Assembly: GCF_019279795.1 (NCBI RefSeq)
Contig: NC_056730.1
Span: 616,191,095 to 616,255,094 of the forward strand
DNA length: 64,000 bases
Reading direction: 5' to 3'
Origin: Protopterus annectens
Lineage: Eukaryota; Chordata; Ceratodontiformes; Protopteridae
This document shows positions 11,101 through 22,349 of the stretch, in pieces (within the stretch, counting starts at the first letter, position 1; each line of letters opens with the position of its first letter). The notes under the pieces were generated by a model that worked only from the letters and a program-made list of their open reading frames with translations, was not told where the DNA came from and made no database searches. Position numbers and translations under genes: made by a program.

Positions 11101-11858
11101 TACATAAAGTACATAAACACAAATACCCAATGCCAACCTGAACCATCTGGGCTGCTACAACTCATCAATTTCCAGTCTATCAATATCCCTCCCATGAGTA
11201 TGAGACACAAAATCATTACCTGCTGTGCTCTGGGGTGCTGGTAGTATAGGTGCCGCCTCATTCTGCTGCCTCATGCTTAACTTCTGCATCTGCCTCCTTG
11301 GCTGCTCAGCTGAAGCACCGACCTCCTGTGCTGCTCATTTATTATTCCCTCTTCCCCTTGGTTGTCTGTTTCTCTGGTTCCTTTAGTGGCTGCTGCACTG
11401 CTACTTCCTGAAAGAGGGCCACTGCAAGGGAGGTACCAGTTCTACTGCAACTCTTCCAGGTTAGACATTCTGCAAAGAGAACAGAATATTAATAACCACC
11501 CTTATCAATACTGGCAATATTTCCTCTGTCTATCCCCACCCACTCTTGCATTGCCCATCCCATTTTTTCTTGGCTGCCCTAAAATTCTCCACTGTACTTC
11601 CACCCAATAATTTTCCCTTCTTTTTTTAAGGAAGTGCATAAATATTGTGTATAACAACTCATGGACTTCCACTTCTACATAACTATGTCTGCACCAGTAT
11701 AACCAAGTGTACTTGTAAGTGTCTACTTTCATCTTAACCTACCACCCACATGCATCCCAATATGTACAGATGAATTACCTACCCTATGTCTCTGTATGTC
11801 TCACATGTAATGCACATCCTTTTATAAAAGTTTAAATATTTAGTCTATACCTACGTAC
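8111..11858. other. Unassigned 3.7 kb, old repeat-like DNA
   Basis: No continuous gene is visible. At 8420-8470 the plus strand reads KWFSNNSLSSIKQKV, which resembles the region after the RT catalytic box in LINEs. A segment at about 10240-10400 on the plus strand matches the minus strand of 12175-12300, which I read as a LINE C-terminus. The stretch may therefore be a very old plus-strand LINE, at low confidence. A (CT)n run lies near 10660-10678. At 11362-11740 both strands have short open frames that I do not recognise. Confidence 0.35.
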
Positions 11859-12117
<259 letters not shown>

Positions 12118-12370
12118 ACATAAGCCATTGAACATGCCTCACTGCCTCTGGGAATGTTTGGGGTTACAACTGCAGAATTTATGTCACTAGATTTTCCTTC
12201 TTTTCATGAATACAGGATATCACCATTAGTATTAGACCCCAATAAGTGCCAAAGTAAATTTGTGCATCATCCCTCCTTAAGGAGGATTTGCCAGTTATAT
12301 ACCTGACTAACATATTCTCTTCTGTTAAATATCTGCACGATACACGGTACACAATTATTTTCAGTATCAC
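12118..12370 (-). pseudogene. CR1-like LINE C-terminal fragment (LINE B family)
   Basis: The minus strand reads CIVQIFNRREYVSQVYNW, close to CIKQIFKRREDIIQIYKV in the LINE B piece at 18966-19890. Next comes LLGSNTNGDILYS, which fits the region after the RT thumb in CR1-like LINEs. The fragment ends against the compound microsatellite. A diverged homologue lies on the plus strand at about 10240-10400. It is short and degenerate, so the family call is tentative. Confidence 0.5.
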
Positions 12371-13059
12371 CCCACCCCTTTCCTTCTCCCTGCCTGCCCT
12401 TCTGACTACTCACTATTCCTTCTCTACCACCATAATTCTCCTTGTTTCTAGGCCCTCATAGCACAATACTACTCGTAGTTAACCAAATAATTGATAAGGA
12501 AAAATGTGGGGGTGGGTCATGTCCCATCAAAGGGACTTTCACAAATGATTTATAATAATGGGGATTTGTCTGCTTTTGTTTGTTCTTTTTTTTTCTGCTT
12601 TCTATTCTTTCTTCTCTTTTCTTTTTGATATATACTTCATCCAGACTGCATTATCATCCAGTTTCTGTTACTCTAACTTAGACATGGAATCATAATTAAC
12701 CACTGTGTAAAACATTTCAGAATGTCCTGATTTTACCTCTTATTTTTTACTTTTATTTTCATCTGTACCTTATATTTGATGTATTCAAGTAAATCAAAGA
12801 GAATTATAGTCATTATAAATGATGGACATTTGAGTAACAGACTTCATTTAACAAGCCTGTCATTCTAGTGACTGCTTAAGTTTATAAGTGCAATTCCTAA
12901 ACTCTGACCTAATATAGGCTTTTGTCATCCAATTTTATTTATTTTCTCCAGAAGCCTTGAGCTATAGTGAAAAGGTATGCCTGTCTAAGCTAGCAATTCT
13001 CCGACCTACTATTTTTTTGTAGCCACCTACTTTATAACACCTCTGTTTGCCCTCACTTT
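12371..13059. other. Unassigned spacer, pyrimidine-rich patches
   Basis: T- and CT-rich stretches near 12580-12620. I see no gene or recognisable element. Confidence 0.4.
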
Positions 13060-13538
13060 TTCCTGACTATCCTGTTATTTGATCTCCCCATGTTTCTGTA
13101 TTCTTCCTACTTTTTTACTTCACTTGTTTTATTTATAAATATGCCCCTTAATGAGGCAACCATTTACTGTCATGCCCCAAGGTCCATCCATGCAGGAATG
13201 GAACCATCTTGTCCCCCAAGCCCCACCCAGAGTCTGTGTAGAGTGTTCTTACATTACAGTAGTAAAGTCACCATACTGACACCATGCAGGGCCTGTATCA
13301 GTCACCAGTGCTTGCAACCAGACTACCAACATCCTGAATACAGGCATACATTTCTACATACATATAAATATTTCAGACATGAGCAATAATGCCCTTCTAG
13401 CCTGCCAGGATACCAAAACCAGCCATTCCAATAATAAATGTCCAAGTTGTTCTTAAATATAGCTAAACTAGTAGTTGCTTTAATATAATTTGCTAATCTG
13501 TTCCATTCATCATCTACTCTGTTAGAGAACCAATTAAT
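13060..13538 (-). pseudogene. LINE B piece 4: pol C-terminus and 3' end
   Basis: The minus strand reads INWFSNRVDDEWNRL, then SLAIFKNNLDIYYW, the conserved end of CR1-like LINE polymerases (FSNRVVDxWN...FKNRLD). The reading breaks at 13538, exactly where a CR1/Zenon element begins with its 3' tail, and the missing upstream part is found at 18966. This is the fourth and most 3' piece of one interrupted LINE. The 3' untranslated part runs to about 13060; the end is not sharp. Confidence 0.75.
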
Positions 13539-13643
13539 AGGTTCATATGTTCATAGGTTCATAGGTAGGTACTAGGCTGTCTGCCTGAAGGCATTTATTT
13601 ATAAGCCTAGCCAGAATGTGTTTGCTTTCGCCACCTCCTTAGA

Positions 13644-15700
13644 TTAGTTCCCTGTGCCGCTGTCCAGCAGAGCCATTGAAGTGATCCCTGGGGTAAACTT
13701 TCTGTTTCCCAACCACTCATCAAGGTTTCTCTTAAAGAGGATTAGTGAGGAGCTTTGCCTCATGTAGATTGGAATCTTGTTCCAAAGCATGGGGAGTCTC
13801 TGGGACAGGAATCTATCCCTCCAGCACGTCCTATTTGTTGCTGTGGCGAGGTTTAGATCCCTGGAGCGTGTGGCTGGAGGGGATATGGTTTTCTTTAGGT
13901 GGAGCATGTCCATCAATTCTGGGTTGGACATGGCCTTGTATGTCAGGCAGAGATCACCTCTGAGTAGGCAGTATGCAACCAAGTACAGCTGGAGTTTCTT
14001 CAGTCGAGCTGCATAGAGCATCTGCTTGAGGCCAGTGATCCTCTTGGTGATGTACTTCTGTGGTCTTTCCAGTTATTGCAGGTGTCTTGCAAGGTACATC
14101 CCAAATGGGGCATTGTACTCAAATAACAGGATGGGTCTAATGAGTGATGTGTAGAGGGGCCCAATGAGCTCTTTCGATCTGGATGCAAACCCTTTTGTGA
14201 TTAGCTGGGCCACATAGAAAGATTTTCTAACCACTTTGGCAATGTGATTATCAAAGGAGAGGTTACTATTTACTTGGGTCCCCAGATCCCTTATTACGTC
14301 TTCTGTATTTAAGGGGCTACCACCTATGTGGTAGTTGTGGGTACTTTGTTTTTTCCAGAGGGGATGACTATGCACTTTTTGGCATTTAGCTTGAGGCCAT
14401 GGTTTTAACACCAGTTATCTGTCTCAGTGAGACCCTTTTGGAGGATGTCTGTGTCAGCCGAAGAGTCAATTATAGCCCATAGTTTGCAGTTGTCTGCGAA
14501 CTTGGTCAGCCATAGTCCTCCTGTACTTGCCTGTACCTCTGAGAAGTATATGCCGAACAGGAGGGGTCCTAGGACTGAGCCCTGGGGAACGCCATTTGTA
14601 ACCGGTTTAGAGTCAGACCTTGCTCCCGCAACTCTTACCATGTGGGTTCTGTCCGTGAGCCAGTTGGCAACCCATCTTGTGATGTAGGGATTTATGTTCA
14701 GGCTGGTGAGCTTGTCTATAATACCTGAGTGAGGAATGGTGTCAAAGGCCTTTGCGAGGTCTTGGTAGGCTGAGTGGACCACCTTTCCCTTGTCTATAAC
14801 CTTGGTAACTATGTCAAAGAAGTCCACCAGGTTTAGGAGGCATGATCTACCCTTAACAATGCCAAACTCAGTAGGGTTCAGTGTTTGGAGGTTTCCAATG
14901 TCTCTGTTAATGAGATCCATGATGATGCACTCCATAGCTTTGCAGACCAAGCTAGTCAGGATTATAGGGCAATAGTTCCTGGGGTCCATTGTGGCTCCAC
15001 CTTTGCGGAGTGTAATAACTGTTGCTGTGTGCCACTATGTGGGCACGTAGCCTGTGGAGAGGCTGAGTTTAAACAGTGTGTTTAGGTGAGGGTTTAGTTC
15101 ATCTTTGAGCTCATGTAGGATGCAGCCTGGGACACTGTCCGGTCCCATTGATGCTGTGTTTTTGGCTTTGGAGAGGGCTGTTTTAACCTGAGTGTCTGTG
15201 ATTTCAGCGGCACTACATTCTTCTGGTATAGATACGGGTCCTTTTGGGGGTGAGGGGGGGGGGGTGAAGTTTTCACTGAACCTGTCTGCCAGGATGTTGG
15301 CTGTATCAGTCGGTTCAGTGTATTTTGTGCCATTCTGCACTAACTCTGAGCAGATCTGAGAATTGCCACTTAGATTCTTGACATAGCTAAAGAATGCCTT
15401 GTGGTTATCTTTGGAGTCCATGGCAATTTTTCTTTTGAAGCTAGCCTTGGATGATTTTATGAGGAAATGCGGTTTCTTGCTGATACTGATCAGGGATGTC
15501 TTCCCTTCTTGGGATTTTACTCTTTTCTGTACTAGTTTCCTCCTTCTATTGTATAGTTTGTTTATGGCAGGGGTCCACCAGACTGGTTTCCTTTTCTTGG
15601 AGGAGTGAGTCTTGGTTTTGTTTGGGATAGCACAATCCATGCATTCTTGTAGGTGCCCATAGAGTGCATTAGTAAAGATTTTGCAACTTGGACAGTGTTA
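13644..15700 (-). pseudogene. CR1/Zenon ORF2, RT and C-terminal part
   Basis: The RT reads in pieces: KAFFSYVKNLSG and KYTEPTDTANIL in the linker, the finger motif CLLNLVDFFDIV, then AKAFDTIPHSGIIDKL, GVPQGSVLGPLLF, and the catalytic box at 14489-14500, which reads FADN instead of FADD. The C-terminus has FLSQRLPMLWNKIP and LFKRNLDEWLGNRKF. The longest continuous frame is 14405-14989 (194 codons). Frameshifts and stops separate it from 15035-15640 and 13644-14411. The RT would copy the element's RNA at a nicked target. The FADN change alone should block it. Confidence 0.88.
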
Positions 15701-16460
15701 TGCTTTAGCATATGGGCTTTGAAACTTCCCACCTCAGTATTTAAGTAATGTGGTTTGCTTTTGAAAAGTTTTTCACGGTGGTTTCTTTGACCGGGGGTGG
15801 TGGCAGAATGTGGATATCCAGAGTGATTAGTTTATAGTCTGATCTAACCAGCGAGGGGTTGACCTCTGGTGTGGAACACTGGTCGCACATGTTAGTGATG
15901 ACCAGGTCCAATATATTGTCACCTCTGGTGGGGGTGTTGACCAGTTGATCCAGGGCATTTTATGTTTATAAATTCTAGAAAATGCTGAGCAAGGCAGTTT
16001 GTACTTGAGTAGTTCTCCCAGTTAATGTTTGGGTAATTGAAATCACCCAATATCAGGGTGTTTGGTAGGACCTTTATGTTTCCCAGTGTTTCCAGGAATG
16101 CGGAGTGGGAGTCCTGGGACATGGTGGGTGATCTGTAGCAAGCTATAATCTGAATAGCAGTTTTGCCCATTTTTAGTTGCATGTGGATGATCTCTGAAGC
16201 ATTGTGCTGTGCTACTAACCTGGAGGTGTGGGTATCCTTGATGAATATGGATACTCCCCCACCTTTTGTATTTCGGTCCGGGTTTTGTGGCCGAAATGTA
16301 TGGTATGAGTTGTAGCCTGGTAGTGCTGGGTGCTCTCTGGACCCTTAAACCAGGTTTCTGTTACTGCACATATATCGATTTTCTCCATACTGAGGAGTGC
16401 CTCGAGTGCATACATTTTGAGGTTTAGACTTCTGGCATTGATAGCATTACCCTCAGTTGT
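15700..16460 (-). pseudogene. CR1/Zenon ORF2, apurinic-like endonuclease part
   Basis: The N-terminal signature AINARSLNLKMYALEALL starts near 16455, followed by IDICAVTETWFKG (the catalytic Glu region), a GGGVSIFIKDTH stretch in another frame, IIACYRSP, LILGDFNYPNINWE, then ILDLVITN and RSDYKLITLDI. In this nuclease family the last motif is SDH with a catalytic His; here the codon at 15834-15836 gives Tyr (SDY). There are at least two frameshifts. The domain nicks target DNA in active elements. Confidence 0.85.
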
Positions 16461-16559
16461 TGTTACTTGCGCTATTTACAGCGGTGGGTTTGTCTATTGA
16501 GCCTTAACTAAAAAAGGCACTACGGGGGTGGAAAGAGCCTTGGCCAGTATTTGAAAGCC

Positions 16560-17510
16560 AAAGAGTTACAGGTGCAAGCCATCTCTAGTCAAGCAGCATG
16601 GCTTGTCGAGCATGTCATCCCAGGCTGACAGACACTGGATCCCTTTTGAATGACACCAGAAGCTTAGCCAGTTGTTGAAATTGATAATTTTTTCTCTATA
16701 CTGTGGTATCATTCTTGGTGAGGGCAGGATGCTACTCAGGGTCAGGGTCATACCGGCCTGGGCTACATGATCAGAGAGCTCCTCCATGTCTCTTTTCATG
16801 TAGTCCAGGGAGGTACGGCTCAGGTCATTCACACCAACATGGACAATGACAGAGTCATATTTGTACTTTTTCTGGAGTGGCCTGAGTGCTTGTGTTATGT
16901 GGCGGATCCTAGCACCTGACAGGCAGCTAACAATAACCTTCTCCTTGTTCAGCCTAGTGAGTGGGATGTCAGTGTGCCTGACTATAGAGTCACCTATTAC
17001 TAGTGTGTTGGGTATGTTATTTTGCCTTAAGGGCTATGATTGTGTGGCACACTGGTTTTGTGAAGTATGCATTTCATGGTTTGTGTTGGGGGGTGGAGGT
17101 TGCTTGGATGTCTGCTTTGAAGGTCTCTGTTGCTTTTGCAGATTTTTATTTAGAGCCCCTGAGTATGTTTTCATGTATTTATGTGTGTTTTTTGCAGGTG
17201 GTGGTTTCATAGGTCTATGTGAGACTGGTGGTGTGATGCAAGTAATTCTCTTCTCCTGTTGACTGCCTGGTCCAGTCTTGGGATGAGAGAGCTTAGCCTC
17301 CAGTTTGGCTGTCTAATCGCATCTCTCGTATGTATTAGTGATTGGTGGAAGGAGGAGAGGGTTGTCTGTGTACATGAGGCAATTGTAACATTGCCTCAAA
17401 ATGTCCAGATTCATCAGTTGGACTGGAGAGTACACCTGAAACTGCCCTTTAGACATGCCTGGATAAGTACAGTGAACTGTTTTACTGATTGGCAGGTAAG
17501 GCCAAATAGA
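16560..17510 (-). pseudogene. CR1/Zenon ORF1 with SGNH/GDSL esterase domain
   Basis: The minus strand reads LVIGDSIVRHTDIPLTRLN (block I, GDS codons at 16986-16994), LSGARIRHI, IVHVGMNDLSRTSLDYM (block III, GxND), then CCLTRDGLHLS (block V, DxLH). All catalytic positions of the SGNH hydrolase fold are therefore present. The longest open stretch runs from about 17030 to 16566 before a stop. Upstream, a Cys-containing region (CYNCLMYTDNPLLLPPITN near 17360-17400) and a basic Pro-rich linker follow the ORF1 pattern, with a stop near 17030. ORF1 esterases occur in Zenon-type CR1 elements; their role, perhaps lipid or membrane contact, is unsettled. Confidence 0.82.
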
Positions 17511-17699
17511 GAGCCTTGACCTTCTCTACAGTATAGGGGGGTCTAGTGCTAAGGTTTATTAGTGCTTGCTATGAGTTTTGAGCAAGTACCAGGTTGGAAG
17601 TGAATGGCTTGAGTGCTTAAGTTGAAAGTTTGTCTAGTTCAAAGGGAAAAATTGAAGAGTAGACTTTGTGCAGCCGGGAATAGTTATACCCTAGCTAAC

Positions 17700-18965
17700 A
17701 GGTGCTCCCTGGAGTGCAAAACCTTGCAAATGTGGGTTTTATAGCAGGGAAATGAAAGAGATAGACATTAGCCCAATATGGCCAATATACTACTACTTTC
17801 TGGGCTGAAATCACTCCTCCAGGGACAGATAGGCTGCTCAAAGTTCCCTCTCCCACAGTGAACAGAGAAACTTCCTTCTATCCAAGTAAGGTATGGGCAA
17901 ACACAGGAACTTGTAACACAGCCCTGAATTCAGCACTAACCTGAAAACTGGACTATACTAGCTTAGAAAGGTGGGAAAACAAGTATATATATATTTTTTT
18001 TTTGTTTGTTTTTTTTCAGAAAATAAAGCAGATACAATAAAAAAACATGTTAAATGCACAGAAATGGCTATCACACTTGAGTGTGTAGCCTACAACAGTT
18101 AAACAGGTAATTTAAACACAAAAATGACTTTGTTAATGTGCAGGCAGTAAAATAAGTACAATATGTAGCTGAAACAATCTTTTTAAATCACAGAAACTCT
18201 AGAAAATCAGTGTTTTAGGTGGAATTAAGTAAAGACAGCAAGAATATGCAGAAAAATGATACTTAATCACTCCAAAGTCTCTCTTGTGTCTCTCTGCTGC
18301 AGCAGAACTCTGCAGGGCACCAGGCAGGAGCTTGCAAAGCTGTATACTAGCACAATAACCTTGCAAATGTGGGTTTTATAGCAGGGAAATGAAAGAGATA
18401 GAAATTAGCCCAAAATGGCCAATAAACTGCTAATTTCTGGGCTGAAACCACTCCTCCAGGGATAGATAGGCTGCTCAAAGCTCCCTCTCTCACAGTGAGC
18501 AGAGAAACTTCCTTCTATCCAAGTAAGGTATGGTCAAACACAGACACTTGTAACACAGCCCTTAATTCAGCACTAACCTGAAAACTGGACTATACTAGCT
18601 TAGAAAGGCGGGAAAAACAAGTATTTTTTTTTTCCAGAAAATAAAGCAGATGCTATCAAAAAAGCACTTTAAATGCACAGAAATGGCTATCACACTTGAG
18701 TGTGTAGCCTACAACAGTTAAACAGGTGATTTAAACACAAAAACGACTTTGTTAAAGTGCAGGCAGTAAAATAAGTACAATATGCAGCTGAAACACGCTT
18801 TTTAAATCACAGAAACTCTAGAAAATCGGTGTTTTAGGTGGAATTAGCTAAAGGCAGCAAGAAAATGCAGAAAATGATACTTAATCACTCACAAGTCTCT
18901 CTTTTGTCTCTCAGCTGCTGTAGAACTCTACAGGGCACCAGACAGGAGCTTGCTGAGCTGTATAA
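17700..18965 (-). repeat. Two tandem ~637 bp monomers at the CR1 5' end
   Basis: Two copies, about 17700-18352 and 18357-18965, match almost base for base. Shared landmarks on the plus strand are CCTTGCAAATGTGGGTTTTA (17724 and 18358), GAACTCT...CAGGGCACCA, and GTGTAGCCTACAACAGTTAA. They lie directly upstream of ORF1, where 5' promoter monomers of some LINEs (for example L1 in rodents) sit. The upstream copy ends at 18965. By eye the copies differ mainly by single bases and by the length of a T-rich run (17992-18017). Promoter function is inferred from position only. Confidence 0.75.
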
Positions 18966-19890
18966 TACATCTTTCATTCCTGTATAAATTTATACATAGG
19001 TTGTCTGATGATTCTCTAATACTTTTTGATAACCCCAAACATTCCCAGAGGTAGTTGTCACTAAATACCTTATATATCTGAATAATATCTTCTCTTCTTT
19101 TAAATATCTGCTTAATACAATGGACATTTTCAGATATTTAAATGTTTTTTTAATAACTAAAACTTTCACATCTATGTATGCCATTGATATATTTCTGCTG
19201 TACTCTTCCCAATTTACTCAAGCTAGTATTCTTATAAGGTTTCCATATTATTCCAAACTCTACTTTGGATCTAATTTATCCTACAAATAATTTTATAATT
19301 TTTGATTTCTGAGACTTTATAAATCTTTTCATATAATCTCTAGTTTTTACAACTTTCATTATGAAATTGGTTGATATAATCAGGAAAAGCTGGATCTACC
19401 CATATGCCTAGGTCCTTAACTGAATTCACATTTTCAATCACTCTGTGCTACATTAAATATTCACCCTTCAGTCTATGTCTACCAAATCTCATATACTCAA
19501 TTTTGGTATATTTATCATCATATTATTTTCTTTTTCCAAATGATCAATTTAGTCATGTTTATTTGTAGATATACTCTATCTGTAACAGATCTAATCAGTT
19601 CACCCACTTCCCAGTCATCTGCATACTCACTATAGAACACGTTAGATGAAAATCTAGACAAAGACCTGTGGGACACTTTGAATGTAAACTAAAATTTTAC
19701 CTGTCCAATTGCTGTATGATTCTTGTCATGTCAAGTTTGTAAGCAATGCAGCTATCCATCTTATCAAGATTAGATTAATATATAGTTGTTTTAGTTTCTT
19801 GATCAGAATTTTGTTCATGACCCTATCAATGCTTGAAGTTAAATCTATATGAATTATACCATAGAGCAGTTTTTCATTTATAGCTGTTAT
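18966..19890 (-). pseudogene. LINE B piece 3: RT palm, thumb and C-terminus
   Basis: From 19890 downwards the minus strand reads IIHIDLTSSIDRVMNKILI (the LDLSKAFDTVPHxIL region), then SEYADDWEVGELIRSV with an intact YADD at 19614-19625, then KDLGIWVDPAFPDYINQFH, LSKLGRVQQKYING, and KQIFKRREDIIQIYKV. This is the normal order of a CR1-like RT palm, thumb and C-terminus. Upstream finger motifs are at 22350-22440 and the last C-terminal motif is at 13538, beyond the two insertions. Stops and frameshifts are frequent, so it is old. Confidence 0.78.
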
Positions 19891-20133
19891 TATATTTATT
19901 TTATTTATTTATTTATTTGTTTTACATTTGTTGATGGGGATTGTCCGGTAGGATATATGTCCATTTTTAGTGGAGGCCTGGGGAGAAAAGCTCCAAGATA
20001 ATAATACACATTGAACATTTAGTAAATGCTAGTTTCAAGCAGATAACAGTCATAAGCAATACCAGCATTTAGCAGATATAGTACTAACTTATTATAAAGC
20101 ACTTTACAAAACATAACATTATTTTCAAAGTTT

Positions 20134-20250
<117 letters not shown>

Positions 20251-21035
20251 ACATTCAGGTTTAAGACACATTGAGCAGTAGTTATACAACTGACCCTTCC
20301 TGAAATGGTGTGGTAGAAAAAAGTTAGAAGTAGTTGAAGGTAAGGCACCTAAGTAATGGAGAGGTCACTAGTCGGGGTTAGTGCAAGGACATAACCAATG
20401 AGTTTTGAAGTATTTCTTGAGTTTGTTTTTGAATTGAGTTAATAAGGGTTCTAGGGTCAAGTCAACTGGGAGTCTGTTCCATGTTTTTCCAACAGAGTTT
20501 GCAAACAGAGAGTCCCCAGCTGAGTAGTTGGATTTGTATGTTTGAACTAAGAGTCTAGTGGATGATCGCAGTGGCTGGGTACTGGTGTAGGGGCTGATAA
20601 TTTTTTTTTAGTGCAGGTGTATTTTCTGGTTGATAAAGGACTTTATGTGCAACTACTAGCTGGTTGAACTGCAGTAGGTTAGGCAGTTCAAGCCATCCTA
20701 GGGGCAATGTAGGTTGTGACAGTGATGTGTCCGGTAGGCTGTGCCAGTAGCAAATCTGGCAATGCGGTTATGGCAGGATGATAGTTTATTAAGATCTAGT
20801 TTGTTTAAGTTGGAGAATAAGGGTGAGGTGTAGAGAAGAGTTGACAGTAGATGGGAATGGGCAATTGCAGTTCTAGCAAGTGGGGTAAGGAAAAGTTTGA
20901 TTCTGTAAAGAGAGCCACGTTTTTTTATTAATGCTTTTGATAGTTTGATTGATATGCACATCAAACTTCAGGTTGTTATCAACTATGACACCCAGTAGTT
21001 TAGTTTGGGCTTCTGGGGAGATGATAGTGCCATTG

Positions 21036-22217
21036 TCAGTGGTTATGTTGAAGATGGCAGGGGGTCCTACGTGTGGGGGAAATGAGGAGCAGCTTAGTTT
21101 TGTTGGGGTTTAGGATTAGATGTTGATTGCAGAGCCATTTTTCCACTGTATTTTGGATTAATGTGAATAAAGTAGCTGGTGATGTGTCAGAACAAATCAA
21201 GGTGAAGTCTTCTGCATATTGAATGCAAGTAGCATCTGGGATGACTGAATGAAGGTTGTTGATAAAGATGGAGAAAAGAAGAGGTCCTAGTATCGAGCCC
21301 TGGGGGACTCCTAATGTGATGGGTAGGTGAGATGATAGCATGTCCTGCCATAGGACTGCCTGTTGCCTGCCCTGCAGGTAGGATTGACACCATTGGAGTG
21401 CATGGTTGTTTATGGAGAAGGCCTTCAAGGTATTTATAAGCATCTTGTGGTCAACCATGTCAAAAGCCTTGGATAGATCTAGAAATAGTGCTGAGGATAG
21501 TTTGTTATTATTGAGGTTGTGGTTAATGACGATAGCGAAAGAGAGGAGGGCAGAAGTAGTACTGTGGTGTGGCTTAAAGCCATGCTGAAAGTTAGACAAC
21601 AGCTTGTTCTGTGTGAGGTAGTGCGTGAGCTGTATGTGTACACACTTCTCCATAATTTTACCTAAAGATGACAGAATAGCTATGGTTCTAAAGTTTGACA
21701 GTTCAGTGGTACTGCCTCCTTTATGGAGAGGTATGACATGGGAAATTTTCCATTTAGTGGGTACAGTAGCTTCAGATATAGCTCTGTTGATCAAGATTGA
21801 GATGGGGAATGCTATGATGTCAGCAGCCTTTTGCAGATAGCCTGCTGGGAGGAGGTCGGCAGTCAGGGTGGTAGGTCTTAGTTTCTTAAGTAGGGTATGA
21901 ATAAGTTGAGTAGGAACAGGTTGGAAGGTAAAGTATGTTTGGGTACTGGGTGTGGCTGCATTAGAATTAGAGCCATTGGGAGAGAGTTGGCTGGCTAGAG
22001 ACTGGATAGTCTCTGTGAAGAAGCTGTTGAAGTTATTAGCAATGTCTACTGTGGATTTTTGTTGGGAAGCTGAGGGGGGGGGGGTGGAGTGGCAGTTTGG
22101 CCTGGGTAGAGTAGTTTGTTTATTCCTGCCCAGAACTTTTGAGGTTTGTTTTGGTGTTTTTGCAGTAGATGGTAGTAGTAGTTCTTTTTGTCTAAGGTAT
22201 GGATTTTTTTGTGTCAT
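21036..22217 (-). CDS. Reverse transcriptase of an L2/Rex1-like LINE (fragment)
   Basis: This 393-codon frame is one of the longest open frames in the window. It reads a Ser/Thr/Pro-rich linker (residues about 1-105), TVPTKWKISHVIPLHKGG, the fingers region FRTIAILSSLGKIMEK, FQHGFKPHHSTTSALL, the palm FLDLSKAFDMVDHKML, GVPQGSILGPLLFSIFIN, and the catalytic box at 21208-21219, which is YAED where YADD is expected. It ends at HLILNPNKTKLLLI and shifts frame; the thumb (TKLLGVIVDNNLKFDVHIN) continues in another frame at 20950-21030. The family copies LINE RNA at nicked DNA. The Asp-to-Glu change and the frameshift suggest it is inactive. Confidence 0.85.
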   Translation of the reverse strand: MTQKNPYLRQKELLLPSTAKTPKQTSKVLGRNKQTTLPRPNCHSTPPPSASQQKSTVDIANNFNSFFTETIQSLASQLSPNGSNSNAATPSTQTYFTFQPVPTQLIHTLLKKLRPTTLTADLLPAGYLQKAADIIAFPISILINRAISEATVPTKWKISHVIPLHKGGSTTELSNFRTIAILSSLGKIMEKCVHIQLTHYLTQNKLLSNFQHGFKPHHSTTSALLSFAIVINHNLNNNKLSSALFLDLSKAFDMVDHKMLINTLKAFSINNHALQWCQSYLQGRQQAVLWQDMLSSHLPITLGVPQGSILGPLLFSIFINNLHSVIPDATCIQYAEDFTLICSDTSPATLFTLIQNTVEKWLCNQHLILNPNKTKLLLISPTRRTPCHLQHNH

Positions 22218-22349
22218 TCCTTAGCTGTCTGAATCTTATTTGATCAAGTGGGGCTTTTCTTTTTCAGTAGGTGGCTCATGCTTTGTTTCTGAATGAAATT
22301 TTGGTTTTGGTATCTTTAGAAAGCCATGGTGCAATATATTATTATGGAC

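Larger units (their letters stand above)
13539..18965 (-). mobile_element. CR1/Zenon-type LINE, nearly full length, with 5' monomers
   Basis: On the minus strand the element has, 5' to 3': two monomers of about 637 bp (17700-18965), a short leader, ORF1 with an SGNH/GDSL-type esterase (17510-16560), ORF2 with an apurinic-type endonuclease (16460-15800) and RT (to 13644), and a 3' tail of the 8-mer CTATGAAC repeated near 13539-13566. An 8 bp tandem 3' tail and an ORF1 esterase are traits of CR1-group LINEs. It lies inside LINE B, so it is younger. Stops in both ORFs and changed catalytic residues (see the parts) make it dead. Confidence 0.85.

Noticed and set aside
13745-15608. Plus-strand frames of 60-86 codons over the CR1 RT
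   Set aside because: They lie opposite the minus-strand RT, which has clear motifs; the plus-strand peptides have none.
16846-17262. 138-codon plus-strand frame, Cys- and Phe-rich
   Set aside because: It is the complement of the CR1 ORF1 esterase region, where GDS, GxND and DxLH are read on the minus strand.
19033-19057. 24-base match in opposite orientation to 12147-12170
   Set aside because: AACCCCAAACATTCCCAGAG occurs on opposite strands at the two sites, but the flanking sequence does not align in that orientation. I did not treat it as a terminal inverted repeat.
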